5,283 nt of DNA from Alphaproteobacteria bacterium (GTDB lineage: Bacteria; Pseudomonadota; Alphaproteobacteria; JAEULC01). The notes under the pieces are model-generated. The model had not been told where the DNA came from, did not search any database, and saw only the letters and a list, made by a program, of their open reading frames with translations. How positions within the stretch are numbered: the stretch's first letter is position 1; the number at the start of each line of letters is the position of its first letter. The position numbers and the translations under genes are program-made. Of the stretch, positions 1 through 5,283 are shown piece after piece. The DNA lies in assembly GCA_020851015.1 (NCBI GenBank), contig JADZDN010000284.1, positions 1 through 5,283 of the forward strand. The letters are read 5' to 3'.

Positions 1-511
1 AGGCGCCCAGCACGATGCCGCCGTTCCACGAGTTCTCGGCGACCAGCTCGCGCACGTCGAGCTTCTTGTAGTCGGCGCCGCGATCCTCGATCACCTCGAA
101 GGCGGGGCACACGGCCTCGACCGCGCGGGCCATGTCGGCGCGCGTGTAGGCCGCGCCGCGCGCCGGCAGGTCCTCGCCCATGCGGATGCCGACCTCGAAC
201 TCGAGGCCGGCGTGCACGAACCGCGACAGCGCGATCGTGCCGCCGCTCTGGTGCACGCGGCCCGACAGCACGACGCCGGCGATCGGCTGGTCGATGCCGC
301 ACATCGCCTGCATGCGCGGCGAGGTGAGCCCGACCTTGTAGCCGACCGGCTTGGCGCCGCCGCGGCAGAGCCGAGCGACCAGCGCGTCCTGGACGGCATA
401 GGCGCCGGCGATATCGGCGATGCCGTGGGCCGGCCCGAAGGTTTCGAAGCGCTGCTTGCGTTCGTGCGCCAGCGCGAGCAGATCGGCGGCCTTGTCGACG
501 GCGACGGTCAT
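1..511 (-). CDS. 2-keto-4-pentenoate hydratase / FAH-family protein, N-terminal part
   Basis: Only the first 170 codons are in the window; the gene runs off the left edge, so the C-terminal catalytic part is unseen. The visible part matches the MhpD-like hydratase branch of the fumarylacetoacetate hydrolase superfamily. It has GYKVGLTS at residues 57-64 (Lys59 in the usual active-site position), CGIDQPIAGVVL at 71-82, and LEFEVG around residue 104. Glu104, Glu106 and Glu139 (in PAFEVIEDR) match the three acidic metal ligands of the family. Known members hydrate 2-hydroxypenta-2,4-dienoate-type acids or decarboxylate related keto acids with Mg2+ or Mn2+, usually in aromatic-ring degradation. 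The exact substrate cannot be told. The ATG overlaps the stop of the upstream scaffold gene by four bases (ATGA, 508-511), and a GGGGGAAA stretch (516-523) lies just upstream as a plausible ribosome binding site. It is the last visible gene of the operon and may link it to a catabolic pathway. The family is fairly sure, the reaction is not. Confidence 0.85.
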   Translation of the reverse strand, partial: MTVAVDKAADLLALAHERKQRFETFGPAHGIADIAGAYAVQDALVARLCRGGAKPVGYKVGLTSPRMQAMCGIDQPIAGVVLSGRVHQSGGTIALSRFVHAGLEFEVGIRMGEDLPARGAAYTRADMARAVEAVCPAFEVIEDRGADYKKLDVRELVAENSWNGGIVLGA

Positions 512-930
512 GGCGTTTCCCCCAGCGCCTTGGCGGCGGCCTGCAGCGGCAGGCGCACGCAATCGAAGCGGCTCTTGTGTCGGCTGACCGGCAGGAACAG
601 GGCGAGCTCGGGCCAGGAGCCGTGGGCCGGCGCGTCGCCCGTCTTCAGCATCGCGTCCAGCGCGGCGGCGTTGGCGGCGATGGCGCCCCGGCCGGCGCCC
701 GGCGCGCGCAGGCCCAGCATCGAGGCGGAGGCCTTGCACAGCAGGCAGCCCTTGACGCTGTGCGACAGCGTCTTGATCTGGCCGTCCGCGAGCGTCACCT
801 CGACCGTCACCCGGTCGCCGCAGAGCGGGTTGTCGATGGTCGCGCCGTGCGCGCCGCCTTCGGGCTTGCCGGCGCCATGCGCGGCTTTCGCCAGGGCGAC
901 GATCGCGTCCTCGTAGAGCTCGTCGCTCAC
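508..930 (-). CDS. SufU/IscU-like iron-sulfur scaffold or sulfur-acceptor protein
   Basis: A 140-residue protein of the NifU N-terminal / IscU / SufU fold. The three conserved cysteines are visible: Cys37 in NPLCGD (with Asp39), Cys62 in VKGCLLCKASASML, and Cys124 in SRFDCVRLPL. In IscU these residues and the Asp hold an Fe-S cluster; in Bacillus SufU they bind Zn and let the protein accept persulfide sulfur from SufS. The ASASM stretch after Cys62 resembles SufU more than IscU. An additional cysteine, Cys65, makes a CxxC with Cys62. I chose the GTG start at 930-928 because it overlaps the sufS stop as GTGA and gives a family-like N-terminus (SDELYEDAIVALAK). The same frame stays open far upstream, but that part lies over sufS in another frame and is not real. 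Its place directly after a cysteine desulfurase suggests the two work as a pair. Whether it builds [2Fe-2S] clusters or relays sulfur to the molybdenum cofactor is open. Confidence 0.88.
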   Translation of the reverse strand: MSDELYEDAIVALAKAAHGAGKPEGGAHGATIDNPLCGDRVTVEVTLADGQIKTLSHSVKGCLLCKASASMLGLRAPGAGRGAIAANAAALDAMLKTGDAPAHGSWPELALFLPVSRHKSRFDCVRLPLQAAAKALGETP

Positions 931-2153
931 GCCAGATGCCGCCTGGCGTCGGCGACGCCTTCCAGCAAGGCGTCGATGTCGGCATCGGTGTTGTAGGGCG
1001 CCAGGCTGGCGCGGCTGGTACCGTCCAGGCCGAAGCGTCGCATCAGCGGCTCGGCGCAGTGGTGCCCGCCGCGCAGCGCCACGCCGAAACGGTCGTTGAC
1101 CCACTGGCAGAGGTCGTGCGGATGCACGCCCTCGAGCGCGAAGGAGACCACGCCGCGCCGCGCCTGAAGCCCGGACGGGCCGATGATCCGCGTGCCGGCG
1201 ATGCCGGCGAGCCCGTCCAGCATGCGCCCGGTCAGCCGCAGCTCGTGCGCCACCACGCTTTCGCGGTCCAGCGCCTCGATCCAGCGCGCGGCGGCGCCCA
1301 GCCCGACCGCCTGGGCGATCGGCGGCGTGCCCGGCTCGAAGCGCTTGGGCGGGTCGGCATAGGTCGTCGCCTCGAACGTCACGTGCCGGATCATGCCGCC
1401 GCCGCCGAACACCGGCGGCATCCGGGCGAGCACGTCCTGCCGGCCCCACAGCACGCCGATGCCGTTCGGCGCGAACATCTTGTGGCCGGAGAGCGCGTAG
1501 AGATCGATGCCCAGCGCCTGCACGTCGACCGGCCCGTGCGGCACGGCCTGTGCGCCGTCCAGCAGGACGCGCGCGCCGACCGCGCGCGCCGCCTCTACCA
1601 CGCGGGCCACGTCGGTCACGGCGCCCGTCACGTTCGAGGCATGGGTCACGGCCACCAGCTTGCAGCGCCGGGTCAGCGCGCGGTCGAGCGCCGAAAGGTC
1701 GATCCGGCCGTCGTCCGTCACCGGCAGGACGCGCAGCACGATGCCCGTGCGATCGCGCAGGAGCTGCCAGGGGATGATGTTGCTGTGGTGCTCCAGCTCC
1801 GACAGCACGACCTCGTCGCCCGGCTTGAAGCCGGCGCCAAGGCCCTGGGCCGCGATGTTGATCGCCGCCGTCGTGCCCTGGACGAACGCGATCTCGTCGG
1901 GCGAGGCGGCGTTCAGGTAGCGGGCCATCGCGCCGCGCGCATCCTCGTAGGCCATGCTCGCGCGCTCGGCCAGGACGTGGACGCCGCGCGCGACGTTGGC
2001 GCGGTTCTCGGTCTCGTGCCGCGCCACCGCGTCGAGCACCGCGCGCGGAAGCTGCGCCGTCGCCGCGTTGTCGAGATAGTGCAGCGGCCGCCCGCCGGGA
2101 TGGGTGGACAGGATCGGGAATTCGGACCGCAGCTTGTCGGGATCGAAGCGCAC
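927..2153 (-). CDS. sufS: Group II cysteine desulfurase (SufS/CsdA type)
   Basis: A pyridoxal-phosphate enzyme that takes sulfur from L-cysteine, giving alanine and an enzyme-bound persulfide. Its 408 residues fit the SufS/CsdA length (about 400-410). Visible motifs in order: LDNAAT (27-32); ELEHHSN with His123; THASNVTG (170-177); LLDGAQA with Asp199 and Gln202; SGHKM with the PLP-binding Lys225; FGGGGM (249-254); and RGGHHCAEPLM with the persulfide Cys366, followed by Arg381. These positions line up closely with E. coli SufS (Lys226, Cys364, Arg379). All key residues are present, so it should be active. The GTG start at 2153-2151 follows the upstream stop after 6 bases and gives the usual N-terminus (FDPDKLRSEFPIL); no strong Shine-Dalgarno is seen. 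The stop overlaps the next gene as GTGA. A housekeeping SUF role is possible, but no sufBCD lies nearby. The context of XdhC and MocA-like genes instead points to supplying the sulfido ligand of a molybdenum hydroxylase, as NifS4 does with XdhC in Rhodobacter capsulatus. It could equally be labelled csdA-like. Confidence 0.95.
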   Translation of the reverse strand: MRFDPDKLRSEFPILSTHPGGRPLHYLDNAATAQLPRAVLDAVARHETENRANVARGVHVLAERASMAYEDARGAMARYLNAASPDEIAFVQGTTAAINIAAQGLGAGFKPGDEVVLSELEHHSNIIPWQLLRDRTGIVLRVLPVTDDGRIDLSALDRALTRRCKLVAVTHASNVTGAVTDVARVVEAARAVGARVLLDGAQAVPHGPVDVQALGIDLYALSGHKMFAPNGIGVLWGRQDVLARMPPVFGGGGMIRHVTFEATTYADPPKRFEPGTPPIAQAVGLGAAARWIEALDRESVVAHELRLTGRMLDGLAGIAGTRIIGPSGLQARRGVVSFALEGVHPHDLCQWVNDRFGVALRGGHHCAEPLMRRFGLDGTSRASLAPYNTDADIDALLEGVADARRHLA

Positions 2154-2159
2154 GGCGGC

Positions 2160-3785
2160 TCAGCCCTTGGCGATGCTGGCAAGGGCCTGCGGCGTGTCGA
2201 TGTCGATCAGCACGCCGTCGTCCTGCGCCGCCACCTCGGCCACCGCCTCGGGATAGGCGCCGATCAGGTGCTTGGCGCCGACATCGCCGGCCAGGTTCAG
2301 GATCTCGGCGAAGAAGCGCCGGCCCCACAGGACGGGATTGCCGCGCTTGCCGCCGCTGAGCGGCACGCAGATCGCGCGTCCCTCGACCGGATTGAAGGCG
2401 GCGATCAGGCGGTCGAGATCGCGCGGCGCCACGCGCGGCATGTCGCCCAGGCAGACCAGCGCGCCGTCGCAATCGGCGGGCACGGCGGCGATGCCGCGCT
2501 TCAGCGAGGCGCTGAGGCCCGCGGCGAAGTCCGGGTTGTGCACGAAGCTGACCTCGCGTCCCGCCAGCGCGGCGCGCAGCTTGTCGGGCTCGTTGCCGGT
2601 GACGACGATGACCGGCCGCGCCTGCGAGGCCAGCACGGCATCGACCACGCGCGCGACCATCGCCACGCCTTCGATCGGCGCCAGCAGCTTGTTGCTGCCC
2701 ATGCGGCGCGCCAGCCCCGCGGCCAGCACCACCGCCGCGATGCGCGGCGCGCTGGGCGCGCTGGCGGCCGGCTTCGCCTCGGCCTCGGCGCGGGGCAGGG
2801 GGCGCGTGGGGATTTCCTTGAGCAGGCCGCCGGCGCCCAGCCGCATGATGTCCGCCCGCCCGACCGCCACGTCCGCCATCAGCCGCTGCAGCAGCCAGTC
2901 GAACCCGTTGAGGCGCGGCGATCGCGCGCAGCCCGGCAGGCCCAGCACCGGCTTGCCGGCGATCTCGCCCAGCAGGATCAGGTTGCCGGGATCGACCGGC
3001 ATGCCGAGATGGATCACGCGGCCCCCGGCGCGCTCGAGCGCGGCGGGGATGACGTCGCGCCGGTCGGTGATCGCCGAGGCGCCGGAGATCAGCAGCAGGT
3101 CCGGCGCGGCCTCCAGCGCGGCAGCGATCTCCCGGGCCAGCGGCTCGACGCGGTGGTCGCAGCGCGTCGCGCGGCCCAGCCGCCCGCCCAGGCTCTCCAT
3201 GCGCTTGGCCGTCACGGCCTCGGTGCTGTCGAGGATGCTGGGCTTGAGGCCCTGCGTCGCGGTCTGGATCAGCGCGGCGGCCTTGGGCGCGAACGCCGCG
3301 ACGCGCAACAGCGGCCCCGCCTCGCGCGCGACGGCTTCGCAGCGCGCGATGGCCGATTCGGGCACGGCATAGGGAATGATCTTGATCGTGGCCGCCATCT
3401 GGCGCGGCTCGACCACGTCGAAGGGCGGCAGGGTGGCGACGGTGACGGCCTCGTCCACCAGGTTCAGCCGGTCGAGCCGCTCGCGGTCCAGGACGAAGAT
3501 GCCCCGCGCCGTCGCGTAGAGGTTGCAGCGCCCCGTGAAGGGGGCGGTGGCCGTCAGGTTCGGCCCGCAGAGCGCCGCGGCCAGGCGTGCGGCGGCGGCG
3601 TCCTCGCCAAGGTCGCCCGGCTCGATCCGCGCGGCGACGACGCTGGCGATGCCGGCGGCGCGCAGCCGGGCGATGTCGGCGCTGGACAGGATGCGGCCTT
3701 TTTTCAGCGTCCCCCCGGCAAAGCGCAGCCCGTGCGCTAGGACCGCGCCCTGGGCCTGGTCGACCGGGGTTTCGGCGAACTTCAT
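2160..3785 (-). CDS. Fused molybdopterin-binding (MoeA-like) and MobA/MocA-like nucleotidyltransferase
   Basis: A 541-residue two-part protein. Residues 1 to about 325 resemble the molybdopterin-binding MoeA/MogA fold: GAVLAHGLRF (13-22), KKGRIL (28-33), TGRCNLYA (84-91), ATIKIIPYAVP (132-142), LISGASAITDRRD (232-244) and GKPVLGLPGCARSP (277-290). An Ala/Pro/Glu-rich linker follows at about 326-347. Residues 348-541 are a MobA-like NTP transferase: VVLAAGLARRMGSNKLLAP (352-370) binds nucleotide, with LGDMP (446-450) as the metal-binding motif and GNPVLW (482-487) as a later core motif. LAAG rather than LAGG, together with LGDMP, is typical of MocA-type enzymes that attach CMP to molybdopterin for xanthine-dehydrogenase-family proteins. 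The likely job is making or handing over the cytosine-dinucleotide cofactor for the operon's target enzyme. The ATG at 3785-3783 overlaps the xdhC stop as ATGA; no clear Shine-Dalgarno is seen, so translation is probably coupled. The frame stays open to about 4001, but that part lies over xdhC. CTP rather than GTP or another nucleotide is inferred from motifs. Confidence 0.92.
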   Translation of the reverse strand: MKFAETPVDQAQGAVLAHGLRFAGGTLKKGRILSSADIARLRAAGIASVVAARIEPGDLGEDAAAARLAAALCGPNLTATAPFTGRCNLYATARGIFVLDRERLDRLNLVDEAVTVATLPPFDVVEPRQMAATIKIIPYAVPESAIARCEAVAREAGPLLRVAAFAPKAAALIQTATQGLKPSILDSTEAVTAKRMESLGGRLGRATRCDHRVEPLAREIAAALEAAPDLLLISGASAITDRRDVIPAALERAGGRVIHLGMPVDPGNLILLGEIAGKPVLGLPGCARSPRLNGFDWLLQRLMADVAVGRADIMRLGAGGLLKEIPTRPLPRAEAEAKPAASAPSAPRIAAVVLAAGLARRMGSNKLLAPIEGVAMVARVVDAVLASQARPVIVVTGNEPDKLRAALAGREVSFVHNPDFAAGLSASLKRGIAAVPADCDGALVCLGDMPRVAPRDLDRLIAAFNPVEGRAICVPLSGGKRGNPVLWGRRFFAEILNLAGDVGAKHLIGAYPEAVAEVAAQDDGVLIDIDTPQALASIAKG

Positions 3786-4498
3786 GCGGCGGCGGAGGCC
3801 GGCTCGGGCTTGGCCCTGCGGACCTGGGTGATCTGGCCCAGGATGCTGACGGCGATCTCGGCCGGGGTCAGGGCGCCGATCGAAAGCCCGACCGGCCCGT
3901 GGATGCGCGCCAGCTCGGCATCGGTGAAGCCCATGCGCTTGAGGCGGTTCAGCCGGGCCTGGTGGGTCTTCCGGCTGCCCAGCGAGCCCACATAGAAACA
4001 CTGTGACTTCAACGCCACGCTGAGCGCGGCGTCGTCCAGCTTGGGGTCGTGGGTCAGGGTCACGACGGCAGTGCGGCGGTCGGGCTTCAACGCCTCCAGC
4101 CCGTCATCCGGCCATTCGTTCAGCAGGGTGACGCCCGGGAAGCGCTGGTCGGTGGCGAAGGCCCGGCGCGGGTCGATCACGGTGACGCCATACCCTGCCA
4201 GCGCCGCCATGGGCGCCAGGGCCTGGGTGATGTGGACCGCGCCGATGACGATCAGCCGGGCCGGCGGATTGAAGACCTGGACGAAGAGGTCGCCCTGCGG
4301 TTCCGGCAGCCGACCCGATTGATCTTGAGAGATTGCATGAAGAACGAGTTGCTTGATGTTAAAGTCGATCGTCAAGTCGCCAGTAGTTTCTTTATCGGAA
4401 ACAAAGGCTTGCATTCCTGTTTTCAGATTGCGAACAAGTGCGCTCGCGACGCCGTGGCGGCGGGCCGCAAGGGTGGCCGCAAGTACATCCCGCTTCAT
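3782..4498 (-). CDS. XdhC-family protein with C-terminal Rossmann domain
   Basis: A 238-residue XdhC/CoxF-like maturation factor. The region from about residue 80 on is the XdhC C-terminal Rossmann domain: RLIVIGAVHITQALAPMA (81-98) with VTVIDPRRAF after it, VTLTHDPKLDDAAL (146-159), YVGSLGSRKTHQARL (169-183), and IHGPVGLSIGALTPAEIAVSI (199-219). XdhC proteins bind the molybdenum cofactor, protect it, and help its sulfuration and insertion into xanthine-dehydrogenase-type enzymes. The N-terminal 80 residues match the short, divergent N-terminus of this subfamily; the full XdhC/CoxI domain is instead encoded by the separate upstream gene, so the two products probably act together. The ATG at 4498-4496 overlaps the upstream stop as ATGA and has GGAG (4507-4510) eight bases before it; upstream in-frame starts lie inside the previous gene. 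Codons for residues about 21-60 are strikingly AT-rich compared with the rest. The family is sure; the target enzyme is outside the window. Confidence 0.93.
   Translation of the reverse strand: MKRDVLAATLAARRHGVASALVRNLKTGMQAFVSDKETTGDLTIDFNIKQLVLHAISQDQSGRLPEPQGDLFVQVFNPPARLIVIGAVHITQALAPMAALAGYGVTVIDPRRAFATDQRFPGVTLLNEWPDDGLEALKPDRRTAVVTLTHDPKLDDAALSVALKSQCFYVGSLGSRKTHQARLNRLKRMGFTDAELARIHGPVGLSIGALTPAEIAVSILGQITQVRRAKPEPASAAA
4321..4440. other. AT-rich island inside the xdhC gene
   Basis: I count 50 G or C in these 120 bases (42%), against about 70% in the flanking sequence. The reading frame stays intact and the encoded residues (about 21-60 of the XdhC protein) still look like the family N-terminus, for example LVRNLKTGMQ. 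Codons such as AAA, ACA, GAA, ACT and CTT, rare elsewhere in the window, cluster here. No convincing -35/-10 pair was found on either strand. A short CTTGA...TCAAG inverted repeat (4352-4376) is present but weak. Cause unknown: a transferred or gene-converted patch, or a constraint at the RNA level, are possible. Confidence 0.8.
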
Positions 4499-4821
4499 TC
4501 CACGCGCTCCACATAGACCTGGACCTTGCCGCCGCAGGCCAGCCCAACCTCCCAGGCCTGCTCGTTGCTGACGCCGAAATCGAGCAGGCGGGGCTTGCCG
4601 TCGGCGATCACCTCCTGGGCTTCCTTTACGACGGCGCCCTCGATGCACCCCCCCGAGACCGAGCCGATCATCTGGCCGGCCTCGTCCACGGCGAGCTGGC
4701 TGCCCACCGGCCTTGGCGAGGAGCCCCAGGTCGTGACCACCGTGGCCAGCGCCACGCCCTTGCCGGATTCGCGCCAGCGCGCGGCCTCGGCCAAAACATC
4801 CTCGCGTCCATCCATGCTCAT
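4495..4821 (-). CDS. Small XdhC/CoxI N-terminal-domain protein
   Basis: A 108-residue protein consisting of one XdhC/CoxI domain, the module normally found at the N-terminus of full-length XdhC. The signature is nearly complete: VALATVVTTWGSSPRPVGSQ (23-42), GSVSGGCIEGAVV with Cys59 (53-65), LLDFGVS (79-85) and WEVGLACGGKVQVYVE with Cys96 (90-105). These two cysteine motifs are the most conserved of the family. It likely acts with the Rossmann-domain XdhC protein encoded immediately downstream in handling the molybdenum cofactor. The ATG at 4821-4819 is chosen because it overlaps the VWA gene stop as ATGA and has a good Shine-Dalgarno (GGAG at 4830-4833, eight bases upstream). A second ATG two codons later (4815-4813) is possible but less well spaced. 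Its stop overlaps the next gene as ATGA. Function is inferred from the family; there is no enzyme motif of its own. Confidence 0.93.
   Translation of the reverse strand: MSMDGREDVLAEAARWRESGKGVALATVVTTWGSSPRPVGSQLAVDEAGQMIGSVSGGCIEGAVVKEAQEVIADGKPRLLDFGVSNEQAWEVGLACGGKVQVYVERVE
4507..4510 (-). promoter_or_regulatory. Shine-Dalgarno of the Rossmann-domain xdhC gene
   Basis: GGAG on the minus strand, eight bases before the ATG at 4498-4496, inside the last codons of the upstream gene. It decides the start of the downstream gene in favour of the ATGA-overlap codon. Confidence 0.6.
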
Positions 4822-5283
4822 GCCGCCTTCTCCCGCCATCTGGCCATATCGGTATCCACCGCCGGGGCGCTCAGCGCGGCGACCAGCTCGGCCAGCGACG
4901 CCAGGTTGTGCGCCGGCCGGAACTCGTCGACATGCGGCAGGATCGCCCGGATGCCCAGGGATTTGGGTTCGAACTGGTCGTAACGCAACAGGGGGTTCAG
5001 CCAGATCAGGCGGCGGCAGGACTTGTGCAGCCGCTCGATCTCCCGCGCCAGGCCGCTGGCGCCGGCATCGCGGTCGAGCCCGTCGCTGACGAACAGCACG
5101 ACCGCGCCCTGGCCCAGCACGCGGCGCGACCAGCGCCGGTTGAACTCCTCCAGGCACCGCCCGATGCGCGTGCCGCCCGACCAGTCCTCGACATGGGCCG
5201 CGACCTTGTCCAGCGCCACGTCGACGTCCTTGAGCCGCAGGTCGCGGGTGAGGGTGGTCAGCCGCGTGCCGAACACGAAGCTG
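4818..5283 (-). CDS. CoxE-like VWA-domain protein, C-terminal part
   Basis: The gene enters from the right edge; the visible 154 complete codons begin SFVFGTRLT and end at the TGA at 4820-4818. It matches the C-terminal half of CoxE-type von Willebrand factor A proteins: FVFGTRLTTLTRDLR, VEDWSGGTRIGRCLEEFN, RWSRRVLGQGAVVLFVSDGLDRD, CRRLIWLNPLLRY and PHVDEFRPAHNLASL. The Thr of GGTRIG and the Asp of SDGLD fit the second and third metal-ion-dependent adhesion-site (MIDAS) positions; the first, DxSxS, would lie off the window. In Oligotropha, CoxE works with the AAA+ ATPase CoxD in maturing the Cu-S-Mo centre of CO dehydrogenase; many relatives accompany other xanthine-dehydrogenase-family enzymes. 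A GTG at 5276-5274 is not the real start, because the family sequence continues upstream of it. The stop overlaps the next gene as ATGA. The family is sure; whether the target is a CO dehydrogenase is not. Confidence 0.93.
   Translation of the reverse strand, partial: SFVFGTRLTTLTRDLRLKDVDVALDKVAAHVEDWSGGTRIGRCLEEFNRRWSRRVLGQGAVVLFVSDGLDRDAGASGLAREIERLHKSCRRLIWLNPLLRYDQFEPKSLGIRAILPHVDEFRPAHNLASLAELVAALSAPAVDTDMARWREKAA
4830..4833 (-). promoter_or_regulatory. Shine-Dalgarno of the small XdhC/CoxI gene
   Basis: GGAG within the purine-rich run GGGAGAAGG (4826-4834, minus strand), eight bases before the ATG at 4821-4819. It is the strongest ribosome binding site in the window and supports the first of two nearby ATG codons. 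Confidence 0.65.

Noticed and set aside
212..916. A 234-codon plus-strand open frame over the hydratase and scaffold genes
   Set aside because: It is antisense to two conserved genes, with low-complexity translation and no domain; a composition artefact.
1393..1421. Perfect 9-base inverted repeat (ATGCCGCCG / CGGCGGCAT) with an 11-base loop, like a terminator or operator
   Set aside because: It lies in the middle of sufS and is explained by Pro-Pro and Gly-Gly codons of the conserved MPPVFGGGGM stretch; no T-run follows.
508..2472. A 654-codon open frame on the minus strand that includes the SufU-like gene at its end
   Set aside because: Only the last 140 codons look like protein; the rest is Arg-rich and covers sufS in another frame. 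The GTG at 930-928 is the credible start.
936..3740. A 934-codon open frame on the plus strand, antisense to sufS and the MoeA/MocA fusion
   Set aside because: Its translation is rich in Arg, His, Gln, Gly and Ala with no recognisable domain, and it lies opposite two clearly conserved genes. Long antisense frames are expected at this GC content.
3786..4001. N-terminal extension of the MoeA/MocA fusion frame into the xdhC gene
   Set aside because: The extension lies over conserved XdhC sequence, while the ATG at 3785-3783 gives a family-like start with an ATGA overlap.
4321..4440. Possible internal promoter in the AT-rich island (a TTGACG-like box on the minus strand)
   Set aside because: No -10-like hexamer lies at 16-18 bases from it on the minus strand, and plus-strand candidates are equally weak.
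4499..4648. N-terminal extension of the Rossmann-domain xdhC frame
   Set aside because: It overlaps the conserved end of the small XdhC/CoxI gene; the ATG at 4498-4496 has a Shine-Dalgarno and an ATGA overlap.

Overview
The window is a stretch of a high-GC (about 70% by eye) proteobacterial chromosome, most like an alphaproteobacterium of the Rhizobiales/Rhodospirillales kind. This guess rests on base composition, gene content and protein style; no rRNA or other marker gene is present. All supported genes lie on the minus strand, and the window is essentially 100% coding with no intergenic gap above 6 bases. I see no RNA gene, mobile element, CRISPR array, promoter or terminator.

In transcription order (right to left) the genes are: (1) the C-terminal part of a CoxE-type von Willebrand factor A (VWA) protein, cut by the right edge; (2) a small protein consisting only of the XdhC/CoxI N-terminal domain; (3) a second XdhC-family protein carrying the C-terminal Rossmann domain; (4) a 541-residue fusion of a MoeA-like molybdopterin-binding region and a MobA/MocA-like nucleotidyltransferase; (5) a SufS/CsdA-type (group II) cysteine desulfurase; (6) a small SufU/IscU-like scaffold protein; (7) the N-terminal 170 residues of a 2-keto-4-pentenoate hydratase / fumarylacetoacetate hydrolase (FAH) family enzyme, cut by the left edge. 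Five of the six gene junctions are exact 4-base overlaps (four ATGA, one GTGA) and the sixth is a 6-base gap. This indicates one tightly coupled operon.

Genes 1 to 4 form a recognisable maturation set for a molybdenum hydroxylase of the xanthine dehydrogenase / CO dehydrogenase family. Such enzymes need a cytidylylated molybdopterin cofactor (MocA-type activity), a chaperone that holds and protects the cofactor (XdhC), a terminal sulfido ligand on Mo supplied by a cysteine desulfurase, and in Cox-type systems a CoxD/CoxE ATPase-VWA pair. The structural subunits (CoxL/M/S-like) and CoxD are not in the window and would be expected beyond the right edge. The cysteine desulfurase and scaffold protein continue the same overlapping gene chain. 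The simplest reading is a dedicated sulfur supply for the Mo=S (or Cu-S-Mo) centre and/or the [2Fe-2S] clusters of the target enzyme; this is inference. The most notable points are this SufS-SufU pair inside a Mo-hydroxylase maturation operon, and a sharply AT-rich 120-base island (42% GC) inside the second xdhC gene.
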